From Xanthobacter autotrophicus (GTDB taxonomy: Bacteria > Pseudomonadota > Alphaproteobacteria > Rhizobiales > Xanthobacteraceae), in assembly GCF_043194295.1 (NCBI RefSeq), contig NZ_JBAFVK010000016.1: a stretch of DNA of 64,000 nucleotides; one strand, given 5' to 3'. Shown piece by piece: positions 18,801 through 26,577 of the stretch. The position numbers and the translations under genes are program-made. Position 1 is the stretch's first letter, and each line of letters starts with the position of its first letter. The notes beneath the pieces are model-generated. The model did no database searches. It was not told the DNA's origin and saw only the letters and a program-made list of their open reading frames with translations.

Positions 18801-21800
18801 TGGCGACGACATCATCATCGCCGACTTCGGCGACGATTCCATCTGGGGCGACGCCGGCAACGACCGCATCGAGGCGGGCGCGGGCGTCGATCTCGTCAAT
18901 GGCGGCGCCGGCGACGACATCATCACCGATTCCGGCGACACCGGCGACTTCCTGAAGGGCGAGGCCGGCGACGACGTGATCGCCAATTCCAACGGCCTCG
19001 ACATCCTCATGGGCGGCACCGGCAAGGATGCCATCTTCGTCGGCGTGGACGACACCGAAGTGTTCGGCGGCGAGGGCGACGATTTCATCCTCGGCGGCGC
19101 CGGCGTCGACTTCCTGCTCGGCAATGAAGGCGACGACTGGATCGAGGCCGGCGCCGGATTCGACACCACGGCGGGCGACAATTCCCAGCTGTTCTTCAAC
19201 TCGAACATCATCGGCCACGACGTGATGTTCGCCGGCTCCGACGAGCATGACTTCGACGCCGAATCCGGCGACGACATCATGGTCCAGGGCGAGAGCGTCA
19301 TGCGTAACGAGGGCATGTTCGGCTTCGACTGGGCCTCGTTCCAGGGTGCGAACATCAACGGCTATGCCGACATGCGCATCCAGATCTTCACCACCGAGCA
19401 GCAGGACATCCTGCGCAACCGCTTCGACAAGGTGGAAGCCCTTTCCGGCTGGAACAACGACGACACCCTCATCGGCGACGACCGCACCGCGACGCCGCCG
19501 GTGCCCGGCGCACCCGTGACCGCGGTCAACGAGGGCGTCTTCTTCAACGACGAGCTGACCCAGGCGGGCGTCAACCGCATCGACGGCCTGCGCCAGTTGC
19601 TTGGCCCACTGGTGGCGGCCGCTCCCGTGGGCGCAAGCGCCGCCGAGCTGGAAGCCATCATCGCGTTTACCGGCGGCAACATCCTGCTGGGCGGCGGCGG
19701 CTCGGACCTGCTGGAAGGCAATGGCGGCAACGACGTGCTGGACGGCGACGCCTGGCTCAACGTGCGCATCCGCATCACCGCGCCCGGCGCCGCCAACACC
19801 GCCGCCGACGAGATTGCCACCATCGACAGCCTTTCCCACGTCTTCCCGACGAACTTCGCCAACGCGGACTGGGCCGGCAAGTCGGTGTTCGAGCTGATGG
19901 TGGATCGCAAGATCTCGCCCTCGCAGCTCCATATCGTGCGCGAGGTGCTCACCGACACCACACCCGGTGCCGTGGACACCGCGGTCTTCTGGGACCTCCA
20001 GGAGAACTACACCCTGACGCCGAATGCGGACGGCACGGTCACGGTCACCCATGTGACGGTCACGCCCGGGGTCATCGACCCGAGGACCGGCCGCGCCCGC
20101 GTCTCCGACGACACCGACCGGCTGAGCAACATGGAGCTGATCCAGTTCGCCGACGGAACGGTGACGGTGGCCGACCTCTTCCCCGATCCCAATAGCCCCG
20201 TGGCTGGCGCGCCTGCCATCAGCGACCTCACCCCCACCGAGGGGCAAGCGCTGACGGTGAACGTGGCCGGCATCACCGATGCCAATGGACTGGGGCCGCT
20301 CGCCTATCAATGGCAGGTCTCCACCGATGCCGGCGCCACCTGGACCAACATCCCCGCCGGCCAGGGCGGCACCGCGGCGGCGTTCACGCCGGCCCAGGCC
20401 CAGGTGGGCGCGCTGCTACGCGTCGCCGTCTCCTTCACCGACGGCGACGGCTACAGCGAGAGCGTCACGTCCGCCCCGACCGGGGTGGTGGGCGACCTGT
20501 TCGTTGGCGCGAATGGCACCAACAACACCTTCGCCGGGACCGCCGGTGACGACATCGCCACCGGCGGCAACCCCGGCGGGTTCCTCGGCCTGGTAGGCGG
20601 CAACGATACGCTGAACGGCGGCGTGGGCGACGATGTGCTCGACGGCCTTGGCGGCGGCGATACGCTCAACGGTGGCGCCGGGAACGATACGCTGCGCGGC
20701 GGCAATGGAACCGACACCGCCGCCTACGCCGGCAGCGCGCGCAACTTCACCTTCGCCCAGTCGGGCGCCGACATCGTGGTCACCGACCTCACCGGGGCGG
20801 AGGGCACGGACACGCTGACCGCGATTGAGCAGATGCGCTTCGCCGGCACGGACTACACCGTGGTCACCAGCGCCACCAACACCCTCAACGGCGGCACCGG
20901 CATCCTGCAAGGCAACCGGGCCGACATCCTGCTCGGCTTCGCCGGCGCCGACACACTGAACGGCAACGGCGGCAGCGACATTCTGGTGGGCGGCGCCGGC
21001 AACGACACCGCCAACGGCGGCGCCGGCACCGACACCATCCTGTGGCGGGTGGGCGACGGACGGGACTTCATGGACGGCGGCGCCGGAACAGACACCGTCC
21101 ATATCGCCGGCGACAGCACCTCGGAGACGTTCCACATCTGGACCGTGGCGGAGGCCACCGCCGCCGGCATTACCGGGCTCGCCGGGACGACCGAGATCGT
21201 CATCACCCGCAACGGCACCAACACAGCCGCCGTCATCGCCGAACTGGACAATGTCGAGGAGATCGTCATCAACGGCCTCGGCGGCGGCGACACCTTTGTG
21301 CCGCACGGAAATTTCGGCACCACCTCGCTCTCCACCAGCACCATCACGCTGGAGGGCGGCGCGGGCGACGACACGGTGGACATCCGGGCCCTCACCTCCG
21401 CGCACCGGGTGGTGTTCCGCTCCAACGGCGGCAGCGACACCGTCATCGGCACGCCGCGGCCGCAGGACGTGTTCGACGGTTCGTCCATCAGCTTCACGGG
21501 CTCCCCCGGCACGTCCGGCGGCGGCAGCACTGGTGGTGCTCCCAATGAAGGAGGCCCCACCGGCGCCTTCGCCCTCACCCCCCCCGACATCGAGGGGTTG
21601 AAGAAGCTTATCGCCGGCCTGCTGCCCTTCCCGGGCGATGACGATGCAGAGAACGGGCTGGGACCGCGCACCATCTCCGGCTCCGGCAACAATGTGGACA
21701 ATCCGGACTACGGCAAGTCCGACACCCTGTTCCTCCGCCTCACGCAGGCCCGCTACGGCGACTTGGACACGGCGACCGGCAACCGCGCCCTCAACCCCAT

Positions 21801-24648
21801 CTTCGAAGGGCTCGACCCGCGCACCATCTCCAACCTCATCGGCTCCCAGGAAGCCGGCCTGCCGACCAATGCCGAGGGCGCCAACATCTTCTTCATGGCG
21901 TTCGGCCAGTATTTCGACCATGGCCTCGACTTCATCGCCAAGAACGCGGCCAACGGGAAGATTGCCATCGGCGGGGCCGGCACCGGGGCGCCGGGCTCCG
22001 GCAATCCGGCCGACCTCACCCGCGCCGAAGTGGTGGGCTTCGATGCCGACGGCACGCCGCAGCACGTCAACAAGACCACCGCCTTCGTGGACCAGAACCA
22101 GGCCTATGGCTCGCATGGGCTCGTCGGCCAGTTCCTGCGGCAGGGCGATGGCGAGGGCGGGCTCTCGTCCTATCTCCTGAAGGGCGCGCCGGACCCCTCC
22201 AGCCCGACCTTCGCCCTGCTGCCGACCCTGCGGGAAACGCTCCAGCACCACTGGGACAACAACACCGTCTTCACCGACCCATCCCTGCCCGGCGGCACGT
22301 CCTCCTTCCGCGACTTCTTCACGGATTTCGAGGTCTCGCCAGGGGTCACGGCCGATCTTTTCAATCCGGACGGCAGCTTCAACTCCGACGTGGTGGCGAA
22401 GCTCGCGAGCGACTTCATGGGCTCGGGCCAGGCGCTGCTGCTGGACACAAACCCGTTCATGAACCTGCTCGACAATTATGTGGCGGGCGACGGGCGGACC
22501 AACGAGAATTTCGCACTCACCTCGGTGCACACCATCTGGGCGCGGAACCACAACTTCCATGTGGACCAGTTGAAGGCCGCCGGGTTCGACGGCACCGATC
22601 AGGAGCTGTTCGACGCCGCCAAAGTGCTCAACGAGGCGGAATACCAGCGCGTGGTCTTCACCGAGTTCGCCGACAAGCTGCTGGGTGGCATGCGCGGCGA
22701 CGGCGACCACGGCCATGGCGGCTACAATCCGGACGCCGACCCCGGCATCTCCCACGAGTTCGCCGCGGCCGCCTACCGGTTCGGCCATTCGCTGATCGGC
22801 CAGACCCTGACCGTGCTCGACGCCAACGGCCAGCCGAGGCAGGTGGCGCTGTTCGACGCCTTCCTCAACCCCACCGACGACGCGAGCGCCTTCACCACCG
22901 ATCCCACCGGCTATTACACGCCGCAGCCCGGCTACGAGCAGTTGGGCGTCAACGCCATTATCGGCGGCATCGTCGGCCAGCCGGCGGAGGCGGTGGACTT
23001 CAACATCGTCGATGCCGTGCGCAACGACCTGGTGCGGCTCAACGCCGACCTGTTCTCCTTCAACCTTGCCCGCGGCCGCGACGTGGGCCTCGGCACCCTG
23101 AACCAGGTCCGCATGGACCTCGCCGCCTCCACCGACCCCTATGTACAGGAGGCGGTGGGCTTTGCCGGCACCATGACGGCCTATGCATCGTGGGAGGATT
23201 TCCAGCAGCGCAACGGCCTCTCCGACGCGGTGATCGCCCAGTTCAAGGCCGCCTATCCCGACCTTGTGCTGGACACGCCGGAGGAGATCGCCGCCTTCGT
23301 CGCCGTCAATCCGGACATCACGCTCCTCGACGGCGACAACGGGGCGAAGATCGTCAAGGGCATCGACCGGGTGGACCTGTGGGTGGGCGCCCTGGCCGAG
23401 ACCCATGTGAACGGCGGTATGGTGGGCCAGACTTTCTGGACCATCCTGCACGAGCAGTTCGACCGGCTCCAGGAAGCCGACCGCTTCTACTACAAGGACC
23501 GCGTCGAAGCCTTCGACTTCTATGAAGACTTCATCGACGGACAGGAGCTCTCGGACATCATCCTGCGCAATACCGGCCTTCAGGGCCTCGCCGAAAGCGC
23601 CTTCGACACCGAAACGCCCGAAGACGCGGACGAGGAGGATGGGACCGGGAACGACGATGAAGACGACGAAGCCGACCCGGGCGACACCGCCGGAAACGAT
23701 GACGATGACGTCGCCGAGAACGACGACGGGGAGAACGATGACACCCCCACGCCCCCGGCGCCGTCCACGCCGCAGACTCCGGCCGCCGCCATCGCGGCCT
23801 TCCTGGAACAGCTCTTCGGCGGGCGCGGCGGCGATGCCCTGGCAGGCCTCATGGAGAAGATCACCGCCTTCCTCGACCGCTTCGGCGACGATCGCGGCCC
23901 GCGCCATGCGGACGACGACACGCCGGACACGACGCACGTTGCCGGCACCGGCGGAACCGGCGGAACCGAAGACGCCAGCGACGCGCCATCCGGCGGACGG
24001 CTCGACGGAAACGGGCACCACCGCAGCCGGTTCGACCGGAGGGAGGACACCCGCAATGATGACGACGATGGCCTTCCCAGCCTCGCCGCCACCAGTGCGC
24101 CGGACGCCTCGGACGCCGGGCAGGGACCGCGCAGCATGCCGGCCCACCATACGCTGGACCAGTCCAACGCCACCGCCGACCTCACGGTTACGCTCGACCA
24201 GCGGGGCGATGGCGGCCACGGCCATCACGGCCATCACGGCTGGGGCGGATGGGGCGGCCGGGAGGGCCAGAACGTGGCCACCGGTTCCGGCGACGACACC
24301 ATCGTCGCGGGCCGCCGCGCCAATGTAATGGACGGTGGCGAGGGCGACGATGTCTTCGTCTTCCGCTCGGCGCGGGCGGCGGATGGCGACACCATCCTGG
24401 GCTTCGAGCCCGGCGACCGCATCGACCTCTCCGCCATCGACGCGAACCGCGGCATGACGGGCGACCAGGCATTCACGCTGGTCAACGGCCCGCTCAGCGG
24501 ACCGGCGCAGGTGGCCGTCACGGTCGAGACCACCGAGGCGGGGGAGGTCACCGTCATCGCGGGTTCGGTGGACAACGATGCCACCGCCGACTTCCGCATC
24601 GAGATCGCGGGGCGGCATGAGGTGAAGCCGGAACACCTCGTGCTGTGA
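15829..24648 (+). CDS. giant RTX protein with two animal-type haem-peroxidase domains
   Basis: A 2,939-residue protein with no N-terminal signal peptide, fitting type I secretion. The ATG at 15829 has GGAGGG just ahead. Peroxidase domain 1 has distal GQFFDHGLD (His245), catalytic Arg517 and Glu520 in GDGRGNEN, proximal His648 in YRFGHS, and NIARGRD. An EF-hand-like loop DLDGNGVIDGAE lies at 483-494. RTX repeats follow at about 985-1115, then an Ig-like segment (about 1460-1560) and a second RTX block (about 1560-1750). Domain 2 repeats the full set: His2031, Arg2223, Glu2226, His2320, NLARGRD. An acidic linker (about 2605-2645), a His/Gly-rich patch, a last RTX block and a C-terminal DRIDLSAID-type tail complete it. 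In these families calcium folds the RTX part outside the cell. Mn(II) oxidation, as in MopA-type peroxidases, halide oxidation or defence are possible roles. Confidence 0.9.
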   Translation: MVQLVRNDLEFILQQIKISEAHAAGIPLTDIRLDANGNVIADPAWYLSPAFDPNAPRAIPDPKTPFGLRTVDGTYNNIIDGRETWGAADQPMPRMLDPNFINDADGDQMNLGPGGTVTNTDYGAAGNVADADPRLISNLVADMSFNNPAAIVAALTFAGSTTIYGAGGDLEQVRDGHAALMAVLSDPGADQASKDAAQATFDALLAAKGLEHENGSLVIPNVAPDEGLSAPFSSWMTFFGQFFDHGLDLISKGGNGTIFVPLAADDPLVTHGPDGIAGSGDEVSPQNAFMVLTRSTPVAGPGADGVMGTADDTTHEAVNTTTPFVDQNQTYTSHPSHQVFLREYATGPDGKTVATGRLLNGADGGLPTWGDVKAQAREMLGIALTDGDVVNLPLLRTDAYGRFIPNADGYAQVIVGLGTDGVPNTADDVVVSGTADAPVNTFTAGAIRTGHAFLDDIAHAASPINSQTGALKSEDADGVVNGDLDGNGVIDGAEVALQSGAYDGELLNLHYITGDGRGNENIGLTAVHHVFHSEHNRQVDAQKLTILNSGDTAFINEWLAGDISGLPAGFAEMTKLEQLDYANTLSWDGERLFQAARFATEMQYQHLVFEEFARKIQPAIDPFVFNSVTDINPAIFAEFAHTVYRFGHSMLTENIAMVDGNGQVTEMGLIEAFLNPTAFAGLGTADEATAALIHGMSMQQGNEIDEFVTGALRNNLLGLPLDLAAINIARGRDTGVPTLNDARAQLYAATGSSFLTPYENWVEFAANLKNPLSVVNFIAAYGTHASITAATTSEDKRAAAWDLVFGVAGETAAERAERIAWLNGPAAETGVNAIDLWIGGLAEKEMPFGGMLGSTFNAVFEAQLENLQDGDRFYYLTRTQGLNFLNALEQNSFSKVILANTDLADPGPDGIRGTPDDIVARHLGIDVFARYDHYLEVNVAMQLEPDPTGNDPVLEGMGLGKVQRDNPATPGLDTNYLRFTGGEHVNFGGTNGDDIIIADFGDDSIWGDAGNDRIEAGAGVDLVNGGAGDDIITDSGDTGDFLKGEAGDDVIANSNGLDILMGGTGKDAIFVGVDDTEVFGGEGDDFILGGAGVDFLLGNEGDDWIEAGAGFDTTAGDNSQLFFNSNIIGHDVMFAGSDEHDFDAESGDDIMVQGESVMRNEGMFGFDWASFQGANINGYADMRIQIFTTEQQDILRNRFDKVEALSGWNNDDTLIGDDRTATPPVPGAPVTAVNEGVFFNDELTQAGVNRIDGLRQLLGPLVAAAPVGASAAELEAIIAFTGGNILLGGGGSDLLEGNGGNDVLDGDAWLNVRIRITAPGAANTAADEIATIDSLSHVFPTNFANADWAGKSVFELMVDRKISPSQLHIVREVLTDTTPGAVDTAVFWDLQENYTLTPNADGTVTVTHVTVTPGVIDPRTGRARVSDDTDRLSNMELIQFADGTVTVADLFPDPNSPVAGAPAISDLTPTEGQALTVNVAGITDANGLGPLAYQWQVSTDAGATWTNIPAGQGGTAAAFTPAQAQVGALLRVAVSFTDGDGYSESVTSAPTGVVGDLFVGANGTNNTFAGTAGDDIATGGNPGGFLGLVGGNDTLNGGVGDDVLDGLGGGDTLNGGAGNDTLRGGNGTDTAAYAGSARNFTFAQSGADIVVTDLTGAEGTDTLTAIEQMRFAGTDYTVVTSATNTLNGGTGILQGNRADILLGFAGADTLNGNGGSDILVGGAGNDTANGGAGTDTILWRVGDGRDFMDGGAGTDTVHIAGDSTSETFHIWTVAEATAAGITGLAGTTEIVITRNGTNTAAVIAELDNVEEIVINGLGGGDTFVPHGNFGTTSLSTSTITLEGGAGDDTVDIRALTSAHRVVFRSNGGSDTVIGTPRPQDVFDGSSISFTGSPGTSGGGSTGGAPNEGGPTGAFALTPPDIEGLKKLIAGLLPFPGDDDAENGLGPRTISGSGNNVDNPDYGKSDTLFLRLTQARYGDLDTATGNRALNPIFEGLDPRTISNLIGSQEAGLPTNAEGANIFFMAFGQYFDHGLDFIAKNAANGKIAIGGAGTGAPGSGNPADLTRAEVVGFDADGTPQHVNKTTAFVDQNQAYGSHGLVGQFLRQGDGEGGLSSYLLKGAPDPSSPTFALLPTLRETLQHHWDNNTVFTDPSLPGGTSSFRDFFTDFEVSPGVTADLFNPDGSFNSDVVAKLASDFMGSGQALLLDTNPFMNLLDNYVAGDGRTNENFALTSVHTIWARNHNFHVDQLKAAGFDGTDQELFDAAKVLNEAEYQRVVFTEFADKLLGGMRGDGDHGHGGYNPDADPGISHEFAAAAYRFGHSLIGQTLTVLDANGQPRQVALFDAFLNPTDDASAFTTDPTGYYTPQPGYEQLGVNAIIGGIVGQPAEAVDFNIVDAVRNDLVRLNADLFSFNLARGRDVGLGTLNQVRMDLAASTDPYVQEAVGFAGTMTAYASWEDFQQRNGLSDAVIAQFKAAYPDLVLDTPEEIAAFVAVNPDITLLDGDNGAKIVKGIDRVDLWVGALAETHVNGGMVGQTFWTILHEQFDRLQEADRFYYKDRVEAFDFYEDFIDGQELSDIILRNTGLQGLAESAFDTETPEDADEEDGTGNDDEDDEADPGDTAGNDDDDVAENDDGENDDTPTPPAPSTPQTPAAAIAAFLEQLFGGRGGDALAGLMEKITAFLDRFGDDRGPRHADDDTPDTTHVAGTGGTGGTEDASDAPSGGRLDGNGHHRSRFDRREDTRNDDDDGLPSLAATSAPDASDAGQGPRSMPAHHTLDQSNATADLTVTLDQRGDGGHGHHGHHGWGGWGGREGQNVATGSGDDTIVAGRRANVMDGGEGDDVFVFRSARAADGDTILGFEPGDRIDLSAIDANRGMTGDQAFTLVNGPLSGPAQVAVTVETTEAGEVTVIAGSVDNDATADFRIEIAGRHEVKPEHLVL

Positions 24649-24656
24649 TCGTTCCG

Positions 24657-24684
24657 GGCGGGGGCGCCCCAGCCCCCGCCTTTT
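24657..24684 (+). terminator. strong intrinsic terminator after the peroxidase gene
   Basis: GGCGGGGGC (24657-24665) pairs perfectly with GCCCCCGCC (24672-24680) over a 6-base loop, and TTTT follows directly. It sits 9 bp after the peroxidase stop and about 60 bp before the ABC transporter gene, so it should let only part of the transcription reach the secretion genes. Confidence 0.75.
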
Positions 24685-24742
24685 CCACGCGTTCCCCCAA
24701 TTCCCCGCGTCCCCTCACCGGGGTTCATCAGGGTGGCCCACC

Positions 24743-26530
24743 ATGGCGACCTCTTCCAACGCATCCGCCAGATCCCGCACGGCCCGAGAGAACGACCTGA
24801 AAAAGCTGACGGCCGGCTTCCGCAGCATGGCCGTATTCCTGTTCATCGTCTCCGGCGTCATCAACATCCTGGCGCTCACCGGCTCGTTCTACATGATGCA
24901 GGTCTACGACCGCGCCCTCACCTCCGGCAGCATCCCGACCCTCATCGCGCTCTCGGTGCTGGCGCTCGGGCTTTATGTGTTCCAGGGCGCCTTCGACCTC
25001 ATCCGCTCGCAGGTGCTGGTGCGGGTGGGGGCGCGCTTCGACAGGTCGGTGGCGCCCATCGCCCACAAGGTGGTGGTGGACATGCCGCGCCTCGGCTTCT
25101 CCACCACCGAGGCCATCGAGCGCGGCCGCGACGTGGACACGGTGCGCAACTTCCTCGGCAGCACCGGGCCCGGCGCCCTGTTCGACCTGCCGTGGGTGCC
25201 CATCTACGTGGCCTTCGTCTACATCCTGCACCCCTGGCTCGGCGCGCTGGTGCTGGGCGGCGCCGTGGTGCTCACCGTTCTGGCGCTGGCGAGCGAACTG
25301 GTGTCGCGCCGCCACGCGGTGGCCACGCGAAAGGCGGCGCTGGTGCGCAACACCATCGCCGATTCCAACGCCCGCAACGCCGAGGTGCTCAAGGCCATGG
25401 GCTTCGCGAGCGACGCCGTGGAGCGCTTCCGCATCGCCAACATGGAGCACCTCGCCCTGCAGACGCGGTCCAACGACCTCACCGGCGCGTTCGGCGCGGT
25501 GTCGCGGGTGCTGCGCATGGTGCTGCAATCGGCAACGCTGGGCCTCGGCGCCTATCTCACCATCCATGGCGACATGTCGGCGGGCGGCATCATCGCCGCG
25601 TCGGTCGCCGGCGGCCGGGCGCTGGCGCCGGTGGACCTCGCCATCGGCAACTGGCGCGGCTTCGTAGGCGCGCGGCAGGCCTTCGGGCGCCTCAAGGAGA
25701 CCATCGTCGCCCTCGGCAGGCTGCCCGAGCGAATGGAGCTGCCCGCCCCATGCGCCTCCCTGAAGGTGGAGAAGATCACGGTGGCCGCGCCGTGCAACGG
25801 ACAGGTGCTGCTCAGCGAGGTCGCCTTCGAGATCCGGGCCGGGCAAGCGGCCGGCATCATCGGGCCGAGCGCGGGGGGCAAGACCACGCTGGTGCGCGCC
25901 CTCACCGGCATCTGGCCATGCCTGCGCGGGGCCGTGCGCCTCGACGATGCGGAGATCGGCCAATGGACCGAGGAAGCCATCGGCCGGCATCTGGGATACC
26001 TGCCGCAGAATGTCTGCCTGCTGGACGCCACCGTGGCGCAGAACATCTCGCGCCTCGCCAGCGTCCGCGACGATGCGGCGGTGGTGGAGGCGGCCAAGGC
26101 CGCCGGGGTCCACGAGATGATCCTGCGCCTGCCCGAGGGCTACCAGACCCCCCTCGGCTCGGAGGGCGCGGCGCTCTCGGCGGGCCAGCGCCAGCGCATC
26201 GGCCTTGCCCGCGCGCTCTATGGCAACCCTTTCCTGGTGGTGCTGGACGAACCCAACGCCAATCTCGATTCCGACGGCGAGACGGCGCTGCGGGACGCCA
26301 TCACCGCGATCCGCGCGCGCGGCGGCATCTGCGTGGTGGTGGCCCACCGGCCAAGCGCGCTGGCGGCGGTGGATCTCGTCGGACTGGTTCAGAACGGGCG
26401 CCTCGCGGCCTTCGGTCCGAAGGAGGAGGTGTTGCGGCTGGAGGCGGTGGACGGCCGGCAGGCCGACAGGCCACGGGCCGCCCCGGCGCAGGACGGCGCC
26501 CAGACACCCCTCCAGGCCATCGGAGCGTGA
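24743..26530 (+). CDS. type I secretion ABC transporter (PrtD/HlyB-like permease-ATPase)
   Basis: A 595-residue inner-membrane half-transporter. The N-terminal half has hydrophobic helices from about residue 30 on, including SFYMMQVYDRALTSGS, which is typical of PrtD-type exporters. The ATPase has Walker A GPSAGGKTT (Lys380), a signature read as LSAGQ (478-482) where most have LSGGQ, and Walker B VVLDEPNANLD with a switch histidine in VVVAHRPSAL. No C39-like leader domain is present, so the substrate should carry a C-terminal signal, as the RTX peroxidase does. The start is the ATG at 24743 (MATSSNASARS). The stop codon lies inside a 14-bp tandem repeat. The MFP gene downstream supplies the adaptor. 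Confidence 0.92.
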   Translation: MATSSNASARSRTARENDLKKLTAGFRSMAVFLFIVSGVINILALTGSFYMMQVYDRALTSGSIPTLIALSVLALGLYVFQGAFDLIRSQVLVRVGARFDRSVAPIAHKVVVDMPRLGFSTTEAIERGRDVDTVRNFLGSTGPGALFDLPWVPIYVAFVYILHPWLGALVLGGAVVLTVLALASELVSRRHAVATRKAALVRNTIADSNARNAEVLKAMGFASDAVERFRIANMEHLALQTRSNDLTGAFGAVSRVLRMVLQSATLGLGAYLTIHGDMSAGGIIAASVAGGRALAPVDLAIGNWRGFVGARQAFGRLKETIVALGRLPERMELPAPCASLKVEKITVAAPCNGQVLLSEVAFEIRAGQAAGIIGPSAGGKTTLVRALTGIWPCLRGAVRLDDAEIGQWTEEAIGRHLGYLPQNVCLLDATVAQNISRLASVRDDAAVVEAAKAAGVHEMILRLPEGYQTPLGSEGAALSAGQRQRIGLARALYGNPFLVVLDEPNANLDSDGETALRDAITAIRARGGICVVVAHRPSALAAVDLVGLVQNGRLAAFGPKEEVLRLEAVDGRQADRPRAAPAQDGAQTPLQAIGA

Positions 26531-26577
26531 ATTCGGGAGCGTGAATTCGGGAACATGAGTTCGGGAGCGTGCCATGA
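26522..26577. repeat. four copies of a 14-bp tandem repeat at a gene junction
   Basis: The unit GGAGCGTGAATTCG occurs at 26522-26535 and 26536-26549, as a variant GGAACATGAGTTCG at 26550-26563, and as a partial GGAGCGTGCCATGA at 26564-26577. The first copy contains the ABC transporter stop TGA. The last supplies the GGAG ribosome site and ATG of the next gene. Confidence 0.85.

Noticed and set aside
15811..24636. Two very long antisense open frames (about 1,500 and 1,400 codons) opposite the peroxidase gene
   Set aside because: High third-position GC keeps the opposite frame free of stops. Their translations are low-complexity His/Gly/Val/Arg-rich with no motif, while the plus strand has complete domains.
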